Shown: one piece after another, positions 44,548-54,084 of the stretch | Numbering within the stretch: the stretch's first letter is position 1 | How the letters are laid out: every line of letters starts with the position of its first letter | Source: Variovorax sp. Root473 | Lineage (GTDB): Bacteria; Pseudomonadota; Gammaproteobacteria; Burkholderiales; Burkholderiaceae_C | Direction: 5' to 3' | DNA: 64,000 nucleotides | NCBI RefSeq assembly: GCF_001426505.1 | Contig: NZ_LMEV01000014.1 | Span: 155,778 to 219,777, forward strand | Notes under the pieces: model-generated | The model's database searches: none | What the model was told of the DNA's origin: nothing | The model's input: only the letters and a program-made list of their open reading frames with translations | Made by a program: the position numbers and the translations under genes

Positions 44548-45546
44548 ATGACCGACGCATCCACCGCCGCCCCGAACACGAACTCGCGCAACGCACGGCG
44601 CCAGCGCCCGGACATGGCCGAGCAGCTGCAGCAGCTGAAGGCCGGCGCGGGCACCGACGCAGGCGCTGACGCGTCGGCAACGCAGCCCGCCGCTCCCGCG
44701 CAACAGCAGCAGCAGCAACAACGCCCGCCGCGCGCCAAGCAACAGCGTCCGCATGGGCAGCAGCAGCCGCAGCAAGGGCGCAAGCCGCGTGGACAGCAGC
44801 CGCAACAGCAACAACAGCCCGAAGCCCAGCGCGCACCGCGCAAGGTCAACCCGGTGCTCGAGCGCCTGTTCGAGCTGTACCCGCAGCTGTTCGGCGCGCG
44901 CTTCGTGCCGCTGAAGCTCGGTGTGTACGAAGAACTGATCGCGCGCCATCCCGAAGACTTCAAGGCCGAAGACCTGAAGATCGCGATGGGCCAGCATGCG
45001 CGCTCCACGCGCTACCTCGAGAGCGTGGCCGCCGGCCATGCGCGCCATGACCTGGACGGCAACGCGCTCGATCCGGTCGCGCCCGAGCACGTGCACCACG
45101 CCATCCTCGAGCTGCACCGCCGTCGCTCGCAGCGCAACCCCGGCGAAGACCTGCGTCCGCAGCTGGTGACACGCATCGCCAAGGCCATCGAAGCCTCGGG
45201 GCTCGACCACGAGGCATATGCGGTGCTGGTGCGCTCGCGCGACGCCAACAACAACGCTGTCGTCGACGAAGCCCTGGCCGAGCTCGCCCAGCAGGCCGCC
45301 AAGCGCGAAGCCCTGCTGCGCGCCTTCGAAGCCAGCGGCCGCAGCGAACAGGAGTTCGCCGACATGTACGGCATGAAGCCCGGCGACGTGACGCGCACGC
45401 TGCAGCGCGTACGTGACGATCAGAAGCGGGCAGCAGCTGCAGCAGAGGCAGCCGCGGCTGCGGCACCGGAAGCGACCGAAGTGCCGGCTGCGGCGCCCCA
45501 AGCAGAAGCCGCCCCGGCCGCGCCCGAAGCGCCCGCCGCGGACTGA
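44548..45546 (+). CDS. proQ: ProQ/FinO-domain RNA chaperone
   Basis: The 332-residue protein has a Gln/Pro/Arg-rich disordered tail (residues 30-92, including several glutamine runs), a FinO/ProQ domain (residues 93-170: VNPVLERLFELYPQLFG, FVPLKLGVYEELIARHPEDF, HARSTRYLESVAAGHARHDLDG), and a C-terminal Ala/Glu tail. ProQ binds structured small RNAs and mRNAs. It is longer than E. coli ProQ because of the tails. The ATG at 44548 is preferred over an upstream in-frame start. Confidence 0.9.
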   Translation: MTDASTAAPNTNSRNARRQRPDMAEQLQQLKAGAGTDAGADASATQPAAPAQQQQQQQRPPRAKQQRPHGQQQPQQGRKPRGQQPQQQQQPEAQRAPRKVNPVLERLFELYPQLFGARFVPLKLGVYEELIARHPEDFKAEDLKIAMGQHARSTRYLESVAAGHARHDLDGNALDPVAPEHVHHAILELHRRRSQRNPGEDLRPQLVTRIAKAIEASGLDHEAYAVLVRSRDANNNAVVDEALAELAQQAAKREALLRAFEASGRSEQEFADMYGMKPGDVTRTLQRVRDDQKRAAAAAEAAAAAAPEATEVPAAAPQAEAAPAAPEAPAAD

Positions 45547-45566
45547 AGCACACGCCCGCCCCAACG

Positions 45567-45600
45567 AAAAAAGCCGCCACATCACTGTGGCGGCTTTTTT
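45567..45600. terminator. Bidirectional terminator between proQ and htpX
   Basis: AAAAAAGCCGCCACA and TGTGGCGGCTTTTTT form a perfect 15-bp stem around TCAC. A- and T-tracts on each side allow termination of proQ (+) and htpX (-), which converge here. Confidence 0.93.
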
Positions 45601-45634
45601 CATGGGGACGGCGTTGGCCGTCTCGGCCACATGC

Positions 45635-46507
45635 TCAGCGCGCGTTCTGCAGCGCCGCAATGCGCTCTTCGATCGGCGGATGCGTCGCAAACAACTTGCC
45701 CATGGCGCCCGTGATGCCCATGGCTTCGACCGCCTTGGGCAGTTCGCCGGCCGGCAGGCCACCCAGGCGCGCGAGCGCGTTCATCATCGGCTGGCGGTTG
45801 CCCATGAGGGCGGCGGCACCCGCGTCGGCACGGAACTCGCGCTGGCGCGAGAACCAGGCCACCACGATGGCGGCGGCGAAGCCGAGCACGATGTCCAGCA
45901 CGATGGTGCTCACGTAGTAGCCGATGCCGGGGCCCGAGGAGCGGTCGTCGCCGCGGCGCAGGAAGCTGTCGACCGCGTAGCCGATCACGCGCGAGAGGAA
46001 CACGACGAACGTGTTCATCACGCCCTGGATCAGCGTCATGGTGACCATGTCGCCGTTGGCGATGTGCGCGACTTCGTGGCCGATGACGGCCTCGACCTCT
46101 TCGCGCGTCATGCCCTGCAGCAGGCCGGTGGACACGGCCACGAGCGACGAATTCTTGAACGCGCCCGTGGCAAAGGCATTGGGCTCGCCTTCGAAGATGC
46201 CGACCTCTGGCATGCCGATGCCGGCCTTGTCGGCGAACTTGCGCACGGTGCCGACGATCCAGGCCTCGTCGGGCGACTGGGGGTTGTCGATCATGCGCAG
46301 GCCGGCCGTCCACTTGGCCATGGGCTTGCTGATGAGCAGCGAGATGATCGCGCCGCCGAAGCCCATGACCAGCGCAAAGCCGAGCAGCGCCGTGAGGTTG
46401 AGCCCGTTGGCCGTGAGGAAGCGATTGACGCCGAGCAGGCTGGCGACCACGCCGAGCACCGCGACGACCATCACGTTGGTCAGGACGAACAGAAGGATAC
46501 GTTTCAA
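45635..46507 (-). CDS. htpX: Membrane zinc metalloprotease HtpX
   Basis: HtpX degrades damaged inner-membrane proteins. The 290-residue protein has two N-terminal transmembrane helices (residues 4-25, 36-58), the zinc motif HEVAHI (His144, Glu145, His148) and two further helices, with the third ligand in [11 protein letters not shown] (Glu in the preceding FRAD segment region). Length matches E. coli HtpX (293). It is heat-shock type in other species; no heat-shock promoter was recognised. Confidence 0.93.
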   Translation of the reverse strand: MKRILLFVLTNVMVVAVLGVVASLLGVNRFLTANGLNLTALLGFALVMGFGGAIISLLISKPMAKWTAGLRMIDNPQSPDEAWIVGTVRKFADKAGIGMPEVGIFEGEPNAFATGAFKNSSLVAVSTGLLQGMTREEVEAVIGHEVAHIANGDMVTMTLIQGVMNTFVVFLSRVIGYAVDSFLRRGDDRSSGPGIGYYVSTIVLDIVLGFAAAIVVAWFSRQREFRADAGAAALMGNRQPMMNALARLGGLPAGELPKAVEAMGITGAMGKLFATHPPIEERIAALQNAR

Positions 46508-46655
46508 GTTGAATTCTCCGTGGGGAACACTGCCGACCAGATGAGGGCCACAAGGCCCGCTTCAAGCCTGTCCGGCCGGGGTGACCGCTGTTGTCGTAGG
46601 TTGTGACGGACGCGGCGCGGTGGCGTGCGGTAGCGCAATGATAGGAGTAAAAGTT

Positions 46656-47420
46656 CTACGAACGGGGCCGGAAGACCTTCGGATCGTCGTAGTAATCGGG
46701 TGTTTCGTTGGCGCCGCACCACCCCGGAACGCCGAGCACCGGCAGCGGTGCGAAAGGCTTGCGTGCCATGTGCTCGGGCGTGAGGCAGCGCGCCAGCGCC
46801 GCATCGTCGAGGGGGCCTGCGACGGCAGACAGCAGCAGCACATGCGCGGTCGCGGCCTTGCGCGGCACCACCAGTTTTTCGAGCAGCGCATGGCCGAACA
46901 CGCGCAGCCGGGCCTGGGCCCAGAGCGCACGCCGCGTGACGAACAACGCCTGCCAGTCGCGCGCCACCAGCGCCTCCCACAGCGCAGGCGGTGCATCGAG
47001 CACCGCGCCGTTCTCGTCGAACAGCGTGAGCGCATCGCGCAGCGGTCCGCGCGTGGCACCGACGCCGGCGCGTGCGATCTCGGCGGCCTGCAGTTCGTTG
47101 AGCCGGCGCTTGGTCTCGGGAAAGGCCAGCCAGACGAGGCCGTTGAAGAAGTCGTGCAGGTTGTCGCGCGTGGGCACGGTGCGCGTGCGGAAGATGTGGG
47201 CCTCGTAGGCCTGGCCTTCGCGCAATGCGTCTTGTGCGACGAAATCGGGCACGGCCGGTGGCTTGGCCCCCTGCAGCGCGGCAGCGACCGAGCCGGCTTG
47301 TGCGACAGCCCGCGCGATGGCATCGCCGGGATCGCGGTACGGGGCCAGCCAGGGCGCGGCCCACTCGATGGCCGCGACCGCCGGCAGGCCCGGGCTCAAG
47401 GCGCGGGTGCCCCCGTCCAT
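46656..47420 (-). CDS. DUF3025 domain-containing protein
   Basis: The 254-residue protein matches DUF3025: FVAQDALREGQAYEAHIFRT, then the family signature NLHDFFNGLVWLAFPETKRRLNELQA, ending in a VPGWCGANETPDYYDDPKVFRP segment. The function is unknown. It overlaps the NYN gene end by 25 bases, so the start at 47420 may be slightly too early. Confidence 0.82.
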   Translation of the reverse strand: MDGGTRALSPGLPAVAAIEWAAPWLAPYRDPGDAIARAVAQAGSVAAALQGAKPPAVPDFVAQDALREGQAYEAHIFRTRTVPTRDNLHDFFNGLVWLAFPETKRRLNELQAAEIARAGVGATRGPLRDALTLFDENGAVLDAPPALWEALVARDWQALFVTRRALWAQARLRVFGHALLEKLVVPRKAATAHVLLLSAVAGPLDDAALARCLTPEHMARKPFAPLPVLGVPGWCGANETPDYYDDPKVFRPRS

Positions 47421-48220
47421 CGGATGCGGTCGGGGTGCTGCATCACGGCGAACTCGGCCGTGAGCTTGTCGAACAGCTTGAGCGAGCTGCCGCTCTTGCT
47501 GAGCAGGCCGGCGGTGCGCAGGGCCTTGGCCACGTCGTTGAGCGGCACGTCGGTACCACGGCGCAGCGCGGGCATGGCTTGCAGGATGAACTCGGCCGCC
47601 TCGGAGATTTCCGGTTGCGGCGGCGGTGGGGGCGGCGCGGCAGGCTTGGCCGTCTTGGTAGCCGTCTTGCGCGCGGTCTTGGCGGCGACCTTCTTAGCGG
47701 GCGCCGTCTTGGCAGCCGGCGTCTTCTTCGACGCAGCGGTCGTCTTCCTGGCCGGCGCGGTGCGCACGGCCGGCTTCACGCCGTGGTGCGCAATGTCGAT
47801 GAAGCTGTCGTAGACGCCGACGGTCTCTTCGCCGGTCTTGCCTTGCTGGCCGATGCCGCAGACGCGGCAGCCTTTTTCGCGCAGACGGATCACGAGCGGC
47901 GCGAAGTCGGAGTCGGACGAGACCAGCACCACCACGTCGGGCCGCTCGGCAATGACGAGGTCGATGGCATCGACCGCCAGCGCGATGTCGGTGCTGTTCT
48001 TGCCGGCCGACAGGTTCACCATCGGCCGCACCGACAGCCGCTTGAACAGCGCCTGGCGGTTCACGGCCATCTCGGCGTTGCAATAGGCGCGGCGCACGTG
48101 GATGGCGCCGAAGTCCTCCATCGTGCGCTGCACGGCCTGCTCGATCACGTCGGCCGAGACGTTGTCGGCATCGATCAGCAGCATGATGCGCAGCGACGAC
48201 AGGGGCGCTGCCGGCGTCAT
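47396..48220 (-). CDS. NYN-domain putative RNase with Lys/Ala-rich linker and OST-HTH-like domain
   Basis: Residues 10-135 form a NYN (DUF88) domain of the PIN-like nuclease fold: [29 protein letters not shown] and [21 protein letters not shown] carry the acidic residues. Residues 140-195 are a Lys/Ala/Thr tail like histone H1, then a Pro run. The last 75 residues fit an OST-HTH/LOTUS-type RNA-binding domain ([15 protein letters not shown]). It is thus a probable RNA-processing nuclease. The start overlaps the pyrC stop (ATGA). Confidence 0.83.
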   Translation of the reverse strand: MTPAAPLSSLRIMLLIDADNVSADVIEQAVQRTMEDFGAIHVRRAYCNAEMAVNRQALFKRLSVRPMVNLSAGKNSTDIALAVDAIDLVIAERPDVVVLVSSDSDFAPLVIRLREKGCRVCGIGQQGKTGEETVGVYDSFIDIAHHGVKPAVRTAPARKTTAASKKTPAAKTAPAKKVAAKTARKTATKTAKPAAPPPPPPQPEISEAAEFILQAMPALRRGTDVPLNDVAKALRTAGLLSKSGSSLKLFDKLTAEFAVMQHPDRIRWTGAPAP

Positions 48221-49248
48221 GCGAGCTTCCACTGCACGGTCTCGCCACCGCGCAGCGGCTTGAGCGTGGCTTCGCCGTAGGGCACGGTCTCGGGCAGGGT
48301 CCAGGTCTCGCGCTTGAGTGTCACGGTGTCTTCATGCCGCGGCAGGTCGTAGAAGTCGGGGCCGTGGAAGCTGGCAAAGCCTTCGAGCTTGTCGAGCGCG
48401 TTCACGCTGTCGAAGGCCTCGGCGTACAGCTCGATGGCGGTGAGCGCGGTGTAGCAGCCGGCGCAGCCAAGCGCGTGCTCCTTCAGGTGCGCCGGGTGCG
48501 GCGCGCTGTCGGTGCCAAGGAAGAAGCGGTCGCTGCCGCTGGTGGCGGCCTCGACCAATGCCACGCGGTGCGTCTCGCGCTTGAGCACGGGCAGGCAGTA
48601 ATAGTGCGGGCGGATGCCGCCTGTGAAGATGGCGTTGCGGTTGTAAAGCAGGTGGTGCGCCGTGATGGTGGCAGCCGTGAAGCGGTCGGCGTCGCGCACG
48701 TAGTGGGCGCCTTCTTTGGTGGTGAGGTGCTCGAACACCACCTTGAGCTCGGGGAAATCGCGGCGCAGCGGAATCATCACGCGGTCGACGAACACCGCTT
48801 CGCGGTCGAACAGGTCGATCGCCGGGTCGGTCACTTCGCCGTGCACCAGCAGCAGCAGGCCGTGCTTCTGCATGGCCTCGAGCGTCTTGTAGGTCTTGCG
48901 GATGTCGGTCACGCCGGCATCGCTGTTGGTGGTGGCGCCGGCCGGGTAGAGCTTGAGCGCGCGCACGCCGGCTTCGGCGGCCAGGGCGATCTCTTCGGGC
49001 GGCAGCTTGTCGGTCAGGTAGAGCGACATCACGGGCTCGAAGGACGTGCCCGCGGGCACGGCGGCGCGGATGCGCTCGCGGTAGGCCACGGCCTGGGCGG
49101 CGGTGGTCACGGGCGGACGCAGGTTCGGCATGATCAGCGCGCGGCCGAACTGGCGGGCGCTGTGGGGAACGACGGCTTCGAGGGCGGCGCCATCGCGCAC
49201 GTGCAGGTGCCAGTCGTCTGGGCGGGTGATCGTGAGGGTGTCTGTCAT
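48217..49248 (-). CDS. pyrC: Dihydroorotase
   Basis: PyrC closes the pyrimidine ring precursor (carbamoyl aspartate to dihydroorotate). The 343-residue class II enzyme has the metal ligands His14 and His16 ([10 protein letters not shown]), the carboxylated Lys in [14 protein letters not shown], then LLLVHGE, FEHLTTK, and [10 protein letters not shown]. Length and motifs match E. coli PyrC. ATG at 49248 fits the family N-terminus. It is coupled to the NYN gene. Confidence 0.95.
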   Translation of the reverse strand: MTDTLTITRPDDWHLHVRDGAALEAVVPHSARQFGRALIMPNLRPPVTTAAQAVAYRERIRAAVPAGTSFEPVMSLYLTDKLPPEEIALAAEAGVRALKLYPAGATTNSDAGVTDIRKTYKTLEAMQKHGLLLLVHGEVTDPAIDLFDREAVFVDRVMIPLRRDFPELKVVFEHLTTKEGAHYVRDADRFTAATITAHHLLYNRNAIFTGGIRPHYYCLPVLKRETHRVALVEAATSGSDRFFLGTDSAPHPAHLKEHALGCAGCYTALTAIELYAEAFDSVNALDKLEGFASFHGPDFYDLPRHEDTVTLKRETWTLPETVPYGEATLKPLRGGETVQWKLA

Positions 49249-49319
49249 GGCCCCGGGATTGTCGCTGGAACGGAACGCCCTCATGCCGCCGCGGCAGCGC
49301 CCACCCGCGCAAGGCGCGG

Positions 49320-50069
49320 CTACCGCTGGAACACCCCGCAGACGCGGTCGGCCACGGCCTGCATCCAGCGCACATGGCTGATCGAGCAGCGTGCGCCGCG
49401 GCCTGGCGGCCAGGGGTCGAACACGCGCAGCGTGGTGCCGCCCCCACCGGGGTCGTTGTCACCGCGGATGCCCACGAGCACGACCATGTGGCCCGGCTGG
49501 CCGGCGAGCGCGCCGCCCCTGGCGCCCCAGCGCAGGTCGAACATCAGCGGCCCCGCGTGCAACGCGGTGCGCAGCGCGGCGACGGTCCACGGGCCGTGCG
49601 GCCGCAGCGTGAGGCCGTGTGCGGCGGCGAAGCGGCGGTTGTCGTCGTTCGCGTCATCGGCGTCACCGACCGTCGCGTGGCGGTCGTTGTCCACGCGACG
49701 GCGCAACGCGCCATCGGCGCCGACGAGTTCGGAGGGCGTGCGGGCCATCACGGTCTGCACCGTGGCGCGCGTGAGCATCGCGGTGGCGGCGGCCCAGCAC
49801 AGCGCGTGCACGGGCTGCGGGATCAGCGCGACGGGGTGCAGCAGCGGCGCGTGGGTTTCGTTGTCGAAGGCCACGTTGCGGGTGCAGGGACCGGCCTCGC
49901 CGTCTTCGCACAGCCAATGCGCCGCCTGCAGCCGCAGCACGGCCGCCCGGGTGACGGGGCCGTAGTCGCCATCGGGCACGAGGCCCGGGCTGGGCTGCAG
50001 CTTGCGGTTCAGGGCTTCCTGCAGGCGGCGGACATCGGCTCCGCGCCAGCCCTGTTTCAGCGTGCTCAT
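49320..50069 (-). CDS. Peptidoglycan-binding protein with papain-like (C70/AvrRpt2-type) cysteine protease domain
   Basis: The 249-residue protein has an N-terminal PG_binding_1 domain (residues 3-50: [19 protein letters not shown] and [14 protein letters not shown]) and a papain-like protease domain with Cys91 ([14 protein letters not shown]), His in [10 protein letters not shown] and an Asp in VFDPWPPG. The pattern is that of the C70 group, found in effectors such as AvrRpt2. There is no signal peptide. It could be a cargo of a contact-dependent secretion system or a cell-wall-related enzyme. Confidence 0.72.
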   Translation of the reverse strand: MSTLKQGWRGADVRRLQEALNRKLQPSPGLVPDGDYGPVTRAAVLRLQAAHWLCEDGEAGPCTRNVAFDNETHAPLLHPVALIPQPVHALCWAAATAMLTRATVQTVMARTPSELVGADGALRRRVDNDRHATVGDADDANDDNRRFAAAHGLTLRPHGPWTVAALRTALHAGPLMFDLRWGARGGALAGQPGHMVVLVGIRGDNDPGGGGTTLRVFDPWPPGRGARCSISHVRWMQAVADRVCGVFQR

Positions 50070-50233
50070 CGGTGGGAATCCCCCTTGACACAAGGACGCA
50101 CGGACGAAGGAATGCGAGCGGGTGCATTGTGAAAACGGCGCGCCCGCGGCGTCTATTGGCCGGACGACATAGCCAGAACATGTGATGACACGCGGGTTCG
50201 CGGCGGGTGGCGGACCTTGGTAGGCTCGCGCTC

Positions 50234-50566
50234 ATGACCGCTCCGACCGCCCAGCCCATCGCCACCGAACTCCCCGACGGCGGCCTTGCGGCCCTGTTCA
50301 CCGCGCCCGGTGGCGCCCCGGCCTTCGCGGTGCGCTGGCAGGGCGCCGTGCACGGCTACCTGAACCAATGCCCACACGCGGGCGGCCCACTCGATTTCGA
50401 AGGCCAGATCCTCGAGAGCTCCGGCCGCTACCTGATGTGCGCGCGGCACGGCGCGATCTTCGAGCCCGACACCGGGCGCTGCGTGGGCGGCCCGTGCCGG
50501 GGCGCGCGCCTCACGCCGCTGGCGCTGCGCGAAGCACCGGACGGCAGCGTGTGGCTGGCCGACTGA
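50234..50566 (+). CDS. Rieske [2Fe-2S] domain protein
   Basis: The 110-residue protein is a single Rieske domain with ligands Cys46-Pro-His48 and Cys69-Ala-Arg-His72 (CPHAGG and CARHGAIF), typical of soluble Rieske ferredoxins of dioxygenase systems. No oxygenase gene is adjacent, so its partner is unknown. The ATG at 50234 is preferred over an in-frame upstream start. Confidence 0.87.
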   Translation: MTAPTAQPIATELPDGGLAALFTAPGGAPAFAVRWQGAVHGYLNQCPHAGGPLDFEGQILESSGRYLMCARHGAIFEPDTGRCVGGPCRGARLTPLALREAPDGSVWLAD

Positions 50567-50620
50567 AGCCTTCGAGCCGCTACAGTCGCGACCTCTTCTT
50601 ACCTTACCGCCCCCTGCCCC

Positions 50621-50863
50621 ATGCGCCGATTCGCTGCTTTCTCCGTCCTCGTTGGGGCCCTGTTCGTCATCGCGGGCTGCGTCTCGCGGCCCGCGCCGCG
50701 CGTCACCTTTCTCGCCGATGGCGTGTTCAAGTCGCCCACCGCGCAGGACGCCGAGAACTACTGCCGCAACTTCGGCGCACCGATGCGCTTTCTGAGCAGC
50801 ACGCTGTCGGAAGTGCCGGCACCGGGCGTGCCGGCGGGGGAAGTCGTCTACCGCTGCGACTGA
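50621..50863 (+). CDS. Small lipoprotein
   Basis: The 80-residue protein has a lipobox VIAGC at residues 16-20 after a hydrophobic signal. The mature part is about 60 residues with two Cys. I recognise no domain. It overlaps the convergent LysR gene by 16 bases at its 3' end. Confidence 0.65.
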   Translation: MRRFAAFSVLVGALFVIAGCVSRPAPRVTFLADGVFKSPTAQDAENYCRNFGAPMRFLSSTLSEVPAPGVPAGEVVYRCD

Positions 50864-51762
50864 ACCTCAGCGTCCTCCGGCCGCACCCGCGCCAGGATGA
50901 AATCGATGAACGTCCGGATCGCCCGCGTGTGCTGGCGGTTCGGCATGTAGAGCATGAACATCTGGGTGCCGAAGATCGACAGGCGCCAGTCGTCCAAGGT
51001 GGTCACCACGTCGCCGCGGCGCACGTCTTCCTGCACCACGTAGTCGGGCACGAGGCCCACGCCCAGGCCCGCGAGGATGGCCTGGCGCAGGAACAGAAAG
51101 TTCTCCGAGATCAGCGTCGGCTCCAGGATCACCTCGCGCCGCGTCTCGCCCTGGTAGGCCGAGATGCGCAGCTGCCGCCCGATGACGGCGGCCGTGACCA
51201 CCGGCGTGGCACGCAGCGCGTCGAGCTGCACGGGCAGCGGATGGCGCTCGGCATACGCGCGCGTGGCGCAGGCCACATAGCGCACCGGCCCCATCTCGCG
51301 CGCCACGAGGTTCTGCGGCGGCTCGGGGATCACGCGGATCGCAATGTCGACCTCGTCGCGCAGCAGGTCCTCGATGCGGTTCTCGAACACCACGTCGAGC
51401 ACGATGCCGGGGTACTGGCGCTTGAAGTCGATGAGCCAGTCGGCCATCACGAGCTGGCCGTAGCCGCTGGGCACGCTCAGGCGCACGCGGCCCTGCAGGC
51501 CCTCGCCCAGCGCGGTGACCGACTCCCGCGCCGCCAGCAGCTCGGTCTGGATGGCCACGCCGTGCTGGTACAGCCGCAGGCCGATCTCGGTGGGCTCGGC
51601 GCGGCGGGTGGTGCGCCGGATCAGCTGCGCGCCGACCGAGCGCTCCAGCTGGTTCAGGTGGTAGCTGACGTTGGCGCGGGTCATCTTGAGCCGGCGCGCC
51701 GCCGCACTCAGGTTGCCCGCGTCAAGGATTTCCACCAGCAGGGTGAGCGATTGCAGGTCCAT
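50848..51762 (-). CDS. LysR-family regulator of the acyl-CoA operon
   Basis: The 304-residue protein has an N-terminal winged HTH (LVEILDAGNLSAAARRLKMTRANVSYHLNQLERSVGAQLIRRTTRR) and a substrate-binding domain. It diverges from the long catabolic operon that starts at 51918 and probably activates or represses it in response to an acyl-CoA or carboxylate intermediate. Repeated TGTCAA motifs in the 156-base gap are the likely binding sites. Confidence 0.9.
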   Translation of the reverse strand: MDLQSLTLLVEILDAGNLSAAARRLKMTRANVSYHLNQLERSVGAQLIRRTTRRAEPTEIGLRLYQHGVAIQTELLAARESVTALGEGLQGRVRLSVPSGYGQLVMADWLIDFKRQYPGIVLDVVFENRIEDLLRDEVDIAIRVIPEPPQNLVAREMGPVRYVACATRAYAERHPLPVQLDALRATPVVTAAVIGRQLRISAYQGETRREVILEPTLISENFLFLRQAILAGLGVGLVPDYVVQEDVRRGDVVTTLDDWRLSIFGTQMFMLYMPNRQHTRAIRTFIDFILARVRPEDAEVQSQR

Positions 51763-51772
51763 GGGTGCATTG

Positions 51773-51818
51773 TGTCAAAAATTATTTGACAGTCTGTCAA
51801 CCACCTATGCAATTGTCA
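51773..51818 (+). promoter_or_regulatory. TGTCAA-repeat operator and promoter region of the acyl-CoA operon
   Basis: TGTCAAA (51773-51779) and TTTGACA (51785-51791) form a 19-base inverted repeat; two more TGTCAA copies lie at about 51795 and 51813. TTGACA at 51786-51791, a 16-base spacer and TGCAAT make a plausible plus-strand promoter embedded in the operator. This fits control by the divergent LysR protein. Confidence 0.5.
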
Positions 51819-51917
51819 AAGCAGCAATGCCGGCCAAGAATGCAGGGCTCCCCAGAGCCCCGACCCCTCGACTTCGCGAGGGGCCTGCCACGCAAGCAAG
51901 AGACAAGCGACACGCAC

Positions 51918-54053
51918 ATGGCCACCCCCACTCCCCGCCCTTCCACGTCCAACGGTCCCGTCACCTTCCAGCGTCAAGGCGACGTGTGCGTGGTGACCAT
52001 CGACAACCCGCCCGTCAACGCCCTGGGCGTGGACGTACGCCGCGGCCTGGCCGCCGCCATCGACGCGGCCGAGGCCGACAGCGGCGCCAAGGCGGTGCTG
52101 ATCGTGGGCGCGGGCCGCAACTTCATCGCCGGCGCGGACATCCGCGAGTTCGGCCAGGCGCCGCAGCAGCCCTCGCTGCCCGAGGTCTGCCTGAAGATCG
52201 AGAACTGCACCAAGCCGGTCATTGCCGCCATCCACGGCGCCGCGCTCGGCGGCGGGCTGGAGATTGCGCTGTCGGCGCACTACCGCCTCGCCGCACCCAC
52301 CGCCAAGCTCGGCCTGCCCGAAGTGGCGCTGGGCCTGCTGCCCGGCTCGGGTGGCACGCAGCGCGCACCGCGCCTCATCGGCGTGAAGCCCGCACTCGAA
52401 CTGATGCTCAGCGGCCGCCATGCGGGCGCCAAGGAAGCGCTGTCGCTCGGCCTCGTCGACCGTCTCGGCACTGAAGCCGACGCGCGCGCCGAAGGCCTCG
52501 CCTACGCACAGGAACGGGTCGCCGCCAACGCCCCGGTGCGCCGCACGCGCGAAGCGACCGGCCTGGCCGACAAGGACGCCGCCCGCGCAGCCCTCGACGC
52601 CGCGCGCGCCGACACCGCCAAGAAGAGCCGCGGCCTGTTCTCGCCGATGAAGATCATCGAAGCCGTCGAAGGCGCGCTCACGCTGCCCTTCGACGAAGGC
52701 ATGGCGCTCGAACGCCAGCTGTTCCTGCAGTGCATCGACAGCCCGCAGCGCGCCGGCCTGATCCACGCCTTCTTCGCCGAACGCGAAGTGCTGAAGGCCC
52801 CCGAGACGCGCTCGGCCACCCCGCGCGCGCTGACCTCGGCCGGCATCGTCGGCGGCGGCACCATGGGCGCGGGCATCGCGGTGGCGATGCTCGACGCGGG
52901 CCTGCCCGTGACCATGGTCGAGCGCGACGACACCCAGCTCGCGCGCGGCCGTGCCAATGTCGAGAAGGTGTACGACGGCCTCATCGCCAAGGGCCGCATG
53001 ACGCCCGAAGCCAAGGCCGCCGTGATGGCGCGCTTCTCGGGCTCGACCAGCTACGACGCGTTCGCCAACGTCGACATCGTGGTCGAGGCCGTGTTCGAAG
53101 AGATGGGCGTCAAGAAGGCCGTGTTCGCCGAACTCGACCGCGTGTGCAAGAAGGGCGCCGTGCTCGCCACCAACACCTCGTACCTGGACATCGACGAGAT
53201 CGCGGCCAGCATCTCGCGCCCGCAGGACGTGGTGGGCCTGCACTTCTTCTCGCCCGCCAACATCATGAAGCTGCTGGAGATCGTGGTGCCCGCCAAGGTG
53301 AGCGCCGACGTGGTCGCCACCGGCTTCGAGCTCGCGAAGAAATTGAAGAAGGTGCCCGTGCGCGCCGGCGTGTGCGACGGCTTCATCGGCAACCGCATCC
53401 TGGCCGTGTACCGCCAGGCCGCCGACCACATGATGGAAGACGGCGCCTCGCCCTACGACATCGACGCGGCCGTGCGCAACTTCGGCTACCCGATGGGCCC
53501 GTTCCAGGTGTCCGACCTGGCCGGCGGCGACATCGGCTGGGCCACGCGCAAGCGCAAGGCCGCCACGCGCGACCCGCAGGCGCGCTACGTGCAGGTGGCC
53601 GACCGCATCTGCGAGCGCGGCTGGTTCGGCCAGAAGACGCAGCGCGGCTACTACCTGTACCCCGAAGGCGCGCGCACCGGCGTGCCCGACCCCGAGGTGC
53701 TGGCCATCATCGACGCCGAGCGCGTGCGCGCGGGCATCACGCCGCGCACCTTCACCGAAGAAGAAATCATGCGCCGCTACATGGCCGCCATGGTCAACGA
53801 AGGCGCCAATGTCGTGCTCCAGCGCATCGCGCTGCGCCCGCTCGACGTGGACGTGACCTTCCTCTATGGCTACGGCTTCCCGCGCCACCGCGGCGGCCCC
53901 ATGAAGTACGCCGACACCGTGGGCCTGCCCAAGGTACTGGCCGACATCCGCGAGTTCGCGAAGGAAGACCCGATCTTCTGGAAGCCGTCGCCGCTGCTCG
54001 TGGAGCTGGTCGAACGCGGCGCCGATTTCGCCAGCCTCAACCAATCCGAGTAA
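51918..54053 (+). CDS. Bifunctional enoyl-CoA hydratase/3-hydroxyacyl-CoA dehydrogenase (FadJ/PimF-like)
   Basis: The 711-residue protein has an N-terminal crotonase domain (residues 15-200: [44 protein letters not shown] with the catalytic Glu) and a 3-hydroxyacyl-CoA dehydrogenase half (NAD-binding [21 protein letters not shown] near residue 310, [23 protein letters not shown]). It does hydration and oxidation of 2-enoyl-CoA in beta-oxidation. Order and partners recall PimF of pimeloyl-CoA degradation. ATG at 51918 is preferred; an in-frame extension upstream reaches 51765. Confidence 0.9.
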   Translation: MATPTPRPSTSNGPVTFQRQGDVCVVTIDNPPVNALGVDVRRGLAAAIDAAEADSGAKAVLIVGAGRNFIAGADIREFGQAPQQPSLPEVCLKIENCTKPVIAAIHGAALGGGLEIALSAHYRLAAPTAKLGLPEVALGLLPGSGGTQRAPRLIGVKPALELMLSGRHAGAKEALSLGLVDRLGTEADARAEGLAYAQERVAANAPVRRTREATGLADKDAARAALDAARADTAKKSRGLFSPMKIIEAVEGALTLPFDEGMALERQLFLQCIDSPQRAGLIHAFFAEREVLKAPETRSATPRALTSAGIVGGGTMGAGIAVAMLDAGLPVTMVERDDTQLARGRANVEKVYDGLIAKGRMTPEAKAAVMARFSGSTSYDAFANVDIVVEAVFEEMGVKKAVFAELDRVCKKGAVLATNTSYLDIDEIAASISRPQDVVGLHFFSPANIMKLLEIVVPAKVSADVVATGFELAKKLKKVPVRAGVCDGFIGNRILAVYRQAADHMMEDGASPYDIDAAVRNFGYPMGPFQVSDLAGGDIGWATRKRKAATRDPQARYVQVADRICERGWFGQKTQRGYYLYPEGARTGVPDPEVLAIIDAERVRAGITPRTFTEEEIMRRYMAAMVNEGANVVLQRIALRPLDVDVTFLYGYGFPRHRGGPMKYADTVGLPKVLADIREFAKEDPIFWKPSPLLVELVERGADFASLNQSE

Positions 54054-54084
54054 CCGTCAGAGCCCACCGTCCAGGAGACAACCC

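Noticed and set aside
51816..54044. A 742-codon minus-strand frame opposite the bifunctional beta-oxidation gene
   Set aside because: It is the codon-position shadow of the true gene; the product is Gly/His/Arg-rich with no domain.
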